A stretch of 64,000 bases of DNA from Plazaster borealis (Eukaryota; Echinodermata; Asteroidea; Forcipulatida; Labidiasteridae). Numbering within the stretch: the first letter of the stretch is position 1; each line of letters starts with the position of its first letter. Shown here one piece after another: positions 48,301 to 55,876 of the stretch. The stretch is from assembly GCA_021014325.1 (NCBI GenBank), contig CM037472.1:4216001-4280000 (forward strand), given 5' to 3'. Both the position numbers and the translations under genes were made by a program. The notes beneath the pieces are model-generated. The model was not told the origin of the DNA. It ran no database searches and was given only the letters and a program-made list of their open reading frames with translations.

Positions 48301-50108
48301 CTTATCATATAAGAGCATCTGCAGAAGAGGTACAAATTTAGCAATGAGGGAGGGGGGGTTGGGTTGAAGAGGGTTTGAGAGCAAACCATGATGTTGAAAG
48401 AATGAAATTTGTTGCTCATATTAAATAATAATAAGAAGAAGAAGAAACTTATCAAGCGCAGTATTGCCGCAAAACAGCCTCAAAGCGCTTTATACAAAAA
48501 CAAAGCAATATAAAAAGACAAAAGTCATTAGCAAAAGGTTAAAAAGTTAAACAATTACATACTACAGGAGAATAGATGATAAAAAATATCGCTTACTGGT
48601 CCTGCCAGCCTTTGGCAATATTAAGGGGTAAAAATACTGGTCATTAAAAGTTACAAAATTACCCACTACAAGAGACAAGATAAAATAAGCATCGCTCACC
48701 GGTCCTGCCAGCCTTTGGCAAAAATATTGAAAACTAAATAATGATAATCAAGAGCAACATCACTTAAACAAAAAATACTGTTTAAACAGATAGGTCTTAA
48801 AATGACACTTAAAACGTCCAATGTTTCACAATTCAACATGCAATATTACTTTTTTGATATTTGTAGTTTAGTGATTTAATGGTTCTATTGTTTTGTCTAT
48901 ATATTAGTTTTCTGATTTGTTGTCACTTCTCGAGTTATCTGTTATTTGGTTTTGATATCTTGGGTGTTTTTTGTTGTGTGTTAATAGTTAGCAGCTGAGA
49001 GAGGCCGTAGGCCACCAGGTGCAGACAATCACGAAGGTTTCAAATCGCTTGAAAGGAGCAGCTTCAAAGATCAATGGGAAAGGTAAATGTACATACATAC
49101 AAATAAATAAAAATAAAATTTAAAAAAAAGGAAGGACAGAAACACCAGAGCGAGTTCGGTGTTCTTATCCGCTCGGCCACAACTCTTCTAAGTGTGAGCG
49201 GGTATAGCTGTTTCTCCCTTGCTTTATTCACTTACTTTTGATCCTAAATTTAGTTCAAGGTGGCATTAAAAGAGTCTTAAAAAGTCTTAAATTTTTACTT
49301 TTTGAAGTGTGCAGATACCCTGTGTGAGAAAAGGGTTCACTGAGTGTGGAAAAGCCACCCAAATTGTTCCTAGGAACTCCCCCGGGAAAAATCATCTGGG
49401 ATTACATGTATATACAGGGATTTCTACCGGAAATCTGTTTTTGTTGCCCCCCAATATATACATATATATATATAAAATTTGTAGTGTAGATGGCCTTAGC
49501 TTTCGATCCAAACCGGACCTTCGTCAGAGGCATAAACAAACACAGACACAAACATATCCATTTATAGCAAAAAAGGCGCAAAGGATTAAGGGAAGGTATC
49601 CAGAAAAAAGCGGGAAAACTATAGCCAATCAAAGCTACTAATTTACAAACAATATGGTGGCCAAGGACCAATCAGAGCAAGGTAGTGAGGACAAAGGATG
49701 GTCAGTGTGAAAGGGTGGATCACTGGACCATAAAGATGGTAACTGCATTCTAGGTATTACAATGCGGGAATATATATATTTTTTTTTACCTTAGATCAAA
49801 TTCCGGCATAAAAAAATGAAGATAAAATCATATACAACGCCCCAGATTGCAGAGTAGGGCTTTGATAACGATAAATGTTATTAGTGGGCTTCGTGCTCGC
49901 ATGATTTCAAGCTAGCAAGCTTTCGCACTTTGCGCTCAGAATTCAGTTGTTTTTTTCAACTGCTTATCACATCCCTGATATATCAAAGATGAAATCACTA
50001 ATGCGTCACTGTCCCTTATTATTTCCCTTGTACAGAGCTAATCCCGAATACTGGGCTAACCTGGTTCCAGCAGCTGGAAGAATGATTAAACTGCTAGCAA
50101 CAGAATGA
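42358..50108 (+). CDS. BHMT: Betaine-homocysteine S-methyltransferase, eight exons
   Basis: Cytosolic zinc enzyme that transfers a methyl group from glycine betaine to homocysteine, giving methionine and dimethylglycine. Exons: 42,358-42,490; 43,813-43,949; 44,903-45,094; 45,953-46,100; 47,203-47,391; 48,199-48,329; 48,988-49,082; 50,036-50,108. All junctions are GT-AG and phases match throughout. With the candidate first exon the protein is 373 residues. Visible motifs: [31 protein letters not shown] EGDALVAGG, the active-site glutamate in LLGEFF (about residue 162), and zinc-ligand cysteines in GVNC (about 220) and GGCCG (about 304 and 305). It ends [19 protein letters not shown] and is about 33 residues shorter than human BHMT (406), lacking the C-terminal extension. 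BHMT2 is also short, but the single invertebrate gene is best called BHMT. Confidence 0.95.
42562..42672. mobile_element. Partial GGGCCC-ended MITE in BHMT intron
   Basis: GGGCCCAATTTCATGAAG, then AGCAGAAAATTCTGCTCAGC, TTGCTAAGCAAGAAATGA and GGGTACCAGTCAC. It matches the fuller copy at 62,368-62,544 in reverse. Confidence 0.75.
42742..43155 (+). mobile_element. SINE fragment split by a LINE insertion
   Basis: The 3' half of the genome's tRNA-headed SINE is present in two pieces. Piece one, 42,742-42,816, has GGTTTGATCG, CAGCATATTGCGCCAC and AGGAATAGGTCTCATA. Piece two, 43,092-43,155, has GGCATACCTTGCAGGAAAAA and GATACGCCCACCGGGTGTGA. In the intact copies (53,077; 56,632) these are nearly adjacent, so the 42,823-43,090 block was inserted into it. 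Confidence 0.85.
42823..43090 (+). mobile_element. LINE 3' end inserted in a SINE
   Basis: It contains GGACCCCGATGGAAATAAGC, GGGCTATCCTTGGC and an AATAAAATAAAAATAAAAA-type tail, typical of the 3' untranslated end of CR1/Jockey-like non-LTR retrotransposons. 5'-truncated, no coding sequence. Confidence 0.75.
43242..43571 (+). mobile_element. tRNA-derived SINE, second family, complete
   Basis: The head GTGGCCGAGTGGTTTATAGA and GTGGGTTCCAATCCC give A- and B-box-like promoter elements. The body (CACCCAGGGGTATAAATGGG, GGAGCGCCACGGCAGCCTGG, GGCCCAATGACCAGGGCACT) ends AAAATGCGCTATAATAAGAACTA plus TTATTATTATTA. The same body occurs at 63.6-64.0 kb. Confidence 0.88.
43615..43675 (-). mobile_element. 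SINE head fragment
   Basis: The reverse complement contains GGTTCGAATCCCAGTCCATG, a B-box-like string of a tRNA-headed SINE. Body absent. Confidence 0.45.
44480..44650 (+). mobile_element. Penelope-like terminal fragment
   Basis: CTCCTGAAGACGAGCAG, AGTAGA, CTGTTCGAAACGTTGAG forms a 6-bp hairpin (one G-T pair) between a CTGAAGA box and GAAA, as at 32,098. It is followed by CCGGCTCTTTTCAGAGCC, a second hairpin. Ends are bounded loosely by AGTAAAC and GTTTACT. Likely a short non-autonomous or truncated element. Confidence 0.5.
45256..45628 (+). mobile_element. TTAA MITE, second subfamily, full length
   Basis: It follows TTAA (45,252-45,255) with AGGGTCTGTATACATTTGGT and ends CCAATTACCAAACATAAACA then GCACCT. 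The centre is a perfect 26-bp palindrome at 45,426-45,451 (left half AGAAGCGTTACGG). The right half matches the internally deleted copy at 29,755-29,976. No coding capacity. Confidence 0.85.
46195..46440. mobile_element. Dispersed repeat shared with 63.54-63.93 kb
   Basis: The strings AAGGGCTGACCTACAT, TTTCAGGCTATTTAAT, CAGACTGAAGTAAGAAGAAT and ATCATGCCTGA match the element at 63,545-63,930, which is interrupted there by a SINE piece and a palindrome. An unclassified element, intact order here. Confidence 0.7.
46777..47166. mobile_element. MITE with CAGGGCTCGAA termini (hAT-like)
   Basis: It begins CAGGGCTCGAATTTAA and ends TTAATTTCGAGCCTTG, giving 16-bp imperfect inverted repeats. CTACC flanks both sides. 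The 390-bp interior is AT-rich with no frame. The CAGGG-type end is common in hAT elements. It stops 36 bp before BHMT exon 47,203. Confidence 0.8.
47437..47623. mobile_element. pogo/Tigger-like MITE with TA target
   Basis: A 187-bp element flanked by TA on both sides. It begins CAGTCAACCCTCGTTATTAA and ends TTGTTATAACAAGAGTCGACTG in reverse orientation (terminal repeat CAGTCRACYCTYGTTAT). Interior GTTATAAAGAGGT repeats resemble pogo-type ends. It starts 45 bp after BHMT exon 47,203-47,391. Confidence 0.85.
48426..48740 (-). mobile_element. SINE-like repeat with internal duplication
   Basis: AATAATAATAAGAAG, ATCAAGCGCAGTATTG and CAAAGCGCTTTATACAAA form a reverse SINE tail. Downstream, CCTGCCAGCCTTTGGCAA occurs twice (about 48,602 and 48,703) within similar context, indicating a roughly 100-bp local duplication. 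Confidence 0.55.
49138..49190 (-). mobile_element. SINE head fragment
   Basis: GAAACACCAGAGCGAGTTCG and TTATCCGCTCGGCCACAA match the reverse complement of the tRNA-like head of the SINE at 56,632. Confidence 0.7.
49440..49700 (-). mobile_element. Penelope-like fragment in last BHMT intron
   Basis: The minus strand has CTGACGA, a GGTCC/GGATC hairpin and GAAAGC (49,501-49,527), after an AT dinucleotide run (49,452-49,474). The layout is the same CTGANGA, stem, GAAA motif as at 32,098 and 44,530, but the flanks are different. Confidence 0.45.
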
Positions 50109-50152
50109 CAACTCCAGGGTTTCTCTTACATAATGGTTAATCCCTTGAACAA

Positions 50153-50158
50153 AATAAA
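50153..50158 (+). terminator. BHMT: BHMT polyadenylation signal
   Basis: AATAAA 45 bp after the BHMT stop codon, in AT-rich sequence, with further T-rich sequence downstream. Confidence 0.6.
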
Positions 50159-50169
50159 CACTGTAATTT

Positions 50170-52460
50170 TATCCATTATTATTATTGTGAGATAGGATCC
50201 CTTAATATCATATGCAAACACTGTAAGGGCAGCAGATTAAAACATTGTGTTTGTAGAATGATGATAAAGTGCTTGGTCATGTTAGGACAGAAGATCAAGC
50301 TGATAACAACAGCTAACAACATCAATATAAACAAGTTTGTATATAAACATACTATACAAACGGATACAAAACAATAAACTGTGTAAGTTGACGTCTAGAA
50401 TATTGACTTCCAGGCACCTGGCATAGTATACAGCATGTATTGTGGCAATTGTTTCTGAAAAGAACTTGTATTGTGCTGTTTCAACCATTATCATCCCTTG
50501 AACATGGTTGAATAAATAATAGCTTGATTTACAAATTGTACTTATGTAAACGGTTAACAATTTCACAAATCTTAATCAACAAATTTTTTTTTAAGCTGAC
50601 CTTAATTTCCGCGATCCTCATGATCCTTGACATACACACATGCAAACTCAAGCAAGCTGCTACGTTTAGTAGTAGTACGGTACCCAAACCGCGTGAAATG
50701 GACGCCGTTGTCCCAGCAACTCCATGCAACGTCGCGCACCTATCCCGATTTAAAATATTGCCTAACTTCGGTTTGTTGGAGCAGTCACACGCTTTGGGTA
50801 ACAAGTCAGTGTAAATTCGCAATCCGCAATTTTTTGTTCTTTGAAGGTCCTTTCAATACACAATTACTAATATTTGTATATACTCTATTACAATTTTTTT
50901 TCCTTTTATGATAAAGGGGTTTGTATTATATTTTATGGTTCATTCAATAAATCAACTCATACAATTGTAGTGAGGGAATGTACATCATTATATTGGTCTG
51001 GGAAGAAAATTAATTAATTCCTGTCTTCCTGCTTCCGTTTTTTGAGAAAATAATAAAACCCTGAATGTGTTTTGTCAGGGATGTTGTGCATAAATTCATA
51101 GTGTGCTTTCTGTTGTAGCAATCAATTCCAAGTAATCTCAAAACAAAATTCAGAGGGATATATTTCGGTGGCGGATTGGTACTCACTACAGGGGTGAGAG
51201 TCATTGTTGGACTCAAACAAGTCTGAAACTAGGATCCAAATTTTAGGAGGTAATGTTGAAATAATGGCATTTCCACCTTTTGGTAAACACATGGGGGATT
51301 AGATTTCACAGAGCTTTTTAGGAAGAATTAGATCAAAGAGGAAGGATTTCTTTACATGTGGACAAAAATTCAACTGATTTTCTTCAACGGGCTGACATAA
51401 AAAGTCTGAATTCAGAATAAAAGTTTGACATTTCTCATCCCTGGTTATCAATGAACTTTCAGATTGAACTTAACAAATTGTATACTAATACTTACCAACC
51501 CTGTATGTTATCTCTAAAGTATGGTATTCAGAATTTGCTTTACGTCACTGTTGGGTACTTCTGCATGTGTTAATAATAAAACTAAATTATGTTTACTGTT
51601 ACTTTTGAATGATTGATTTAAAGAATGACGTTTCTAAACTACTCATGTCTCAGCCCTTTTCACATGACAACAAAAATTACTATGACTGCTAATTGTTTAT
51701 TTATTGTCATCCTGCATGACTGATTTAGCAAGCTTTCACACAGCTAAAGTAAAAAACTAACAACCATTGTGCGCTATGATAGTGCCCACACCATGCCACT
51801 AGCGGAATATTTTGTCATAGGTCCGGAGCTCCGAACAAAATGTAGTATTGTTGGACAAGATTTTACAAGGAACCATGGACAGTACAAAAATTGTTGTCCT
51901 TTCACACGAGGTACATTTTGTAAAATGTGACAACCATGCTACAATTTAGCAAGGGACCCTCGCTAAATTGCTCTCGTGTGACTGAGGCTTTTTTTAAACA
52001 CTCTATTTCTATGTCCTTTAGTTGTGACCAATAGGCCAATTCACAGCTTAGTCTCTCGCTCCAGCTTACAGCATCGTCCCCCAGTTTGAAGTGCTGTGCA
52101 GAAAGTGTTTGTTTTCAAAATTACTGAAGGAGCCCAAGCTCGGGCCTGAAACCGAGGCTGTGATTTCAAAAAGAGCCACAGAGCTGTATTTTATATTATT
52201 AGTTCTATGTAGTGAATTTAAGCCATAGGTCCCATGTAATAGCTTAAGTTAAGTGAGCTGAACAGATTAGAATATGTTTGTACAATCATCAAACTTCACC
52301 GCAATGTCTACAATGGTTCTTAGACTCCACAAATTATAATGAACTTCACAAACTCAATCGAACCAGCCTTTTGACTTAATTGATTTAACAATTGCACTAG
52401 AGATAAAGATTATAACTCTATGGTTTTACCCTTACCCTGATGTGTGTTTAAAAGCAGTGT
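50170..52460. other. Unassigned intergenic interval
   Basis: No gene supported. A locally CpG-richer patch lies at 50,670-50,800 with short frames on both strands. At about 51,940-51,970 an imperfect hairpin pairs CAATTTAGC with GCTAAATTG. The rest is AT-rich. Confidence 0.5.
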
Positions 52461-52462
52461 AT

Positions 52463-52630
52463 CAGGCCTGGAATTAAACAAAGGCCACAGAGGCCATGGC
52501 TTCTGTTGCCCCTGGTCTTGGCCTTGGTGCCCCTTCAAAAGTTTCCCATAGACTTTAAGATTTTCCAATGGAAGTGCCCTTTGCAAAATGAAAATGGCCT
52601 TGCCCTCTCAAAGATGAAATTCCAGGCCTG
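52463..52630 (+). mobile_element. CAGGCCTG-ended MITE, full length
   Basis: It begins CAGGCCTGGAATT and ends AATTCCAGGCCTG, perfect 13-bp inverted repeats, 168 bp in all. The interior has GGCCACAGAGGCCATGGC and CAAAATGAAAATGGCC. Relatives are at 58,984, 59,459 and 62,950. Confidence 0.9.
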
Positions 52631-53009
52631 GTGTATATTTACTCCTTGCTTTCCCCAAAGTCCTGCAGAAACAAAAATCTATTGGGTGGTCAGGGGGTTG
52701 AGGGTTCACATCCCAACTGAGCAGCTTGCCGAAGGACTCTGAAAGCACTGAGCACCGAAACTGAGACCTCTTACAAATCTGTACTGTTAACAATAACACA
52801 ATTTACAAAGCCAACTGTCTTTAATGTAAATGGATTTTTAATGCAGAACCACTGCTTTTTTTTCCATGGCTCCGCTCATTCTTTACTACGAGTGTTCCAT
52901 AGCCAATAGTGGTATGGGAACAAAGTGCTACCATGCTGCACCACCCTCTAAGGGGGAAAAAAAAGAAGGAGAATACAAACCTGAAAAAAAACCACAGCCA
53001 GGCGAGCTT

Positions 53010-53630
53010 TAGTGTTTGTGAAAGACCTTCTCATGTTGATTTGTCACAATTTTCCCCAAGAGAGGGCGCTATCATCATAATAATAATAATACTGGGCTCT
53101 TATATAGCGCTTTATCACACCCCCAGGGGCGTATCAAGGCGCTCAGTATTTTTTCCTGCAAGGTATGCGGAGCTACGTTGAATTATGAGACCTATTCCTT
53201 TATAGCACCATGTAATGGTTTACAAGGTGCTGTGGCGCAATATGCTGCCGATCAAACCAGGAACACCGGGGCGAACCCCTTCTCTTTGCGATAAGTGCAC
53301 TGGGTTCTTTTACGTGCATTACACAACACACGGGACCTACGGCTTTACGTCCCATCCGAAGGACAAAGCAATAATGGTTAAGTGTCTTGCTTAAGGACAC
53401 AAGTGTCACGACTGGGACTCGAACCCACACTCTGCTGATCAGAAACACCAGAGCTTGAGTTCGGTGCTCTTATCCGCTCGGCCACGACACACCACATCAT
53501 CCACGAACCACTCTCACCACACGAACCAATCTTGGAGCGGTTCTTGTGGTGAGAGCGGTTCGTGGATGATAGCGCCCTCTCGTGGAGAAAATTGTGACAA
53601 ATCAACACGAAAAGGTATTTCACCAAGACT
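53010..53630. mobile_element. Fold-back element with 10-bp target duplication, host of a nested SINE
   Basis: The 10-bp string AGGCGAGCTT lies directly at both borders (53,000-53,009 and 53,631-53,640). Inside, arms of about 65 bp are inverted: TTGATTTGTCACAATTTTC and GAGAGGGCGCTATCATC on the left pair with their complements at 53,563-53,605. A second inner inverted pair (CATCCACGAACC, CTCTCACCAC) follows. Without the nested SINE the element would be about 195 bp and almost entirely hairpin. The target length suggests MULE-like, but this is inference. Confidence 0.85.
53077..53495 (-). mobile_element. tRNA-headed SINE, full length, nested
   Basis: In reverse it reads: head GTGTCGTGGCCGAGCGG, B-box GGTTCGAGTCCCAGTC, body CTTCGGATGGGACGTAAAGC and CCCCGGTGTTCCTGGTTTGA, end GATACGCCCC, and AGCGCTATATAAGAGCCC with an ATT-repeat tail. 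Flanked by ATCATC at 53,071-53,076 and 53,496-53,501. Very similar to the copy at 56,632. Confidence 0.93.
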
Positions 53631-53927
53631 AGGCGAGCTTAAAAATTACACTTCGATGATTTGTTTTTGGTTCCTTTTGCTATTTTTATATGGCTCCGAA
53701 ACCAATTATTCAAATTGGAGACCTGGAAAAAGCCAAGACCTTAACAAATGGGGTCGCAGATTCAGTCTCATACCGTGACCTACAACACTATTATTTGTCG
53801 CCCATCACCTTGAAACCTGCACTAAGTAAAATCTTGTTGTGATCAAAATAGACTTTTAGATTATGATACCTTTGTAATCTTAGCCATTTATCAAATAATA
53901 TGATAAATGCTTAATCGTCTTACTAAA

Positions 53928-54271
53928 AGGCAGGGTATACTTTTGGTAATTGTCAAAGACCAGTATCCTCACTTGGTGTATCCCAACATATGCATAACAT
54001 AACAAACCTGTGAAAATTTGGACTCAACTGGTCATTTATGTAAGGAAAAACACCCTTGATGCATAAAATTGTGTGCTTTCAGATGCCTGAGAAAGGCTTC
54101 ATGCCTAAAACCTTTCTCAGATTCAAATTTTTGGGTGAAAAATTACCTCTTTCTCTGAAACTACATTACTTCAAAGGGGTCATTTCTAACAATGTTTTCC
54201 CAGTGCTCTTTATCAAGTAAGTTTTTATGGTCATTAACTTGTGGAGTAATTTACACAAGTACACCCTGTCT
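53928..54271 (+). mobile_element. TTAA MITE, diverged copy
   Basis: GGTAATTGTCAAAGACCAG, GTATCCCAACATATGCATAA and CTTTCAGATGCCTGAGAAAG match the 54,512 copy. It ends ACACCCTGTCT before TTAA (54,272-54,275). Confidence 0.85.
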
Positions 54272-54276
54272 TTAAG

Positions 54277-54372
54277 GACACAAGTGTCAAGACCGGGACT
54301 CGAACCCACATTCTGCTCGTCAGAAACACCAGAGCTTGAGTACAGTGCACTTGACCACTCAGCCACGACACG
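54277..54372 (-). mobile_element. SINE head fragment
   Basis: Reverse of the tRNA-like head and the first 20 or so bases of the body (GTGTCGTGGCTGAGTGG, GGGTTCGAGTCCCGGTC). It directly abuts the TTAA MITE on its left. Confidence 0.85.
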
Positions 54373-54511
54373 CCACACGTTTGTAGCATCTTTGCTATAC
54401 CCAAATGTCCTTTTGGTGTCAGCCAAAACAGCTTCATTGTGTGCACGCTTTGCACTTCCTGCATGATATGCTTCATTTCTCTGTTTGACTTGTCATATCC
54501 AGGAGTCTTAA

Positions 54512-54878
54512 AGGCACTGGACACGTTTGGTAATTGTCAAAGACCAGTATTGTCACTTGGTGTATCCCAACATATGCATAAAATAACAAACCTGTGGAAA
54601 TTTGGGCTCAATTGGTCATCCAAGTTGCAAGAAAATAATGAAAGGAAAAACACCCTTGTTGCACAAATTTGTGTGCTTTCAGATGCCAATAAAAGGCTTC
54701 AGGCCTGAAGTCTTTAATATTTTGTTGAGAAATTACCTCTTTCTCAAAAACTACGTTAATTCAGAGGGAGTCGTTTCCTACAATGTTTTATGTTATCAAC
54801 AGCTCTCCGTTGCTCATTAACAAGTAAGTTTTTATGCTAATATATATTTTGTGTAATTACCAAACGTGTCCAGTGCCT
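54512..54878 (+). mobile_element. TTAA MITE, best full-length copy
   Basis: Exact TTAA on both sides (54,508-54,511; 54,879-54,882). Terminal repeats AGGCACTGGACACGTTTGGT and its complement are perfect over at least 20 bp. Length 367 bp, with no coding frame. Reference copy for the family in this window. Confidence 0.95.
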
Positions 54879-54882
54879 TTAA

Positions 54883-55680
54883 TCCTCTCACTGGGGATTT
54901 TGGAGAAGTTCCCCCCCCCATAACTTCTCGCTCAAAATTTAGTGAACTAGAAAATTTGAAAATATCAAGAACTCAACATTGTAACGTTGTCCGGGATTCG
55001 TGGAGACAAGTCACATTTGTGGTCGGTACAAATAAATAAATAACATACTTGAAACAGGCATATTAACCAGCAATTTAATATGAAAACCAATAAACCTGTT
55101 AACATTGTTGATTACTTTTGACGGGACCATTCAAGCTGAAAAGTAAAACATTTTTACTAGTTTTCTTACCATTAGTGAGTTACATACAGATTACTTGATT
55201 TACAAAGCTTATGTTTTTGAATACATTATCAAGTGACAAATCAAAACCTTGACAAATCAAAGTCTTGTTTGTTATACAAGTTTCAAAGATGGGACAATAC
55301 TGTGGACGACACAATGGACCCTCCCTGCTTCACCCAGCCTAGTCTCGGCTACAAGACTCTCAAAATCATGTACATACTTTTTACATGGATATGTTTCGAC
55401 TGAAGAGGGCGCTGTGTATATGATTAAGTATTTGAATAGTCACTCCATCTGTATAGTGATTTTGAGCGAGGTTACTACAGTCCACTTATCCATCAAAAGT
55501 CGAGTCATTTGTCTATCTTCGAATGTGGCATGAAAGTGTAAGTTGAAGCTTCACAGATCAAGACTTCACAACTTAGTAACTGTCTTTCTTCTAAAACAAC
55601 ATGTAGATGATGCTCACTGGGTGGTTTCTATGCATATGTTTCTATGCAGGTTGCCAACTTCCACTACAGATATTAGTAAT
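54883..55680. other. Unassigned intergenic interval
   Basis: No exon or repeat family recognised. A frame of 94 codons at 55,249-55,533 has no recognisable features. Confidence 0.5.
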
Positions 55681-55685
55681 CTTTT

Positions 55686-55691
55686 TTTATT
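55686..55691 (-). terminator. FAM98A: Candidate FAM98 polyadenylation signal
   Basis: AATAAA on the minus strand, about 185 bp after the stop codon at 55,877. Confidence 0.4.
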
Positions 55692-55876
55692 TCAATAGTG
55701 TAACTTGTGGAGTAGAGAGTGGTTCAGTATGGGGCACTTCAAAACCTACACAGAGAAACTTCTACAAACTTCTGCTTAAGTATTTTACATTATTATTAGC
55801 AAACTGGAATTAACCATTTAATGGGATTTTTAACTTGCAAGTTCCTGATTGTAATTTATCAATACTCCCACCAAAT

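Noticed and set aside
50529..50822. 97-codon minus-strand frame in a CpG-richer patch
   Set aside because: No recognisable domain, an overlapping plus-strand frame of equal length, and no splice context.
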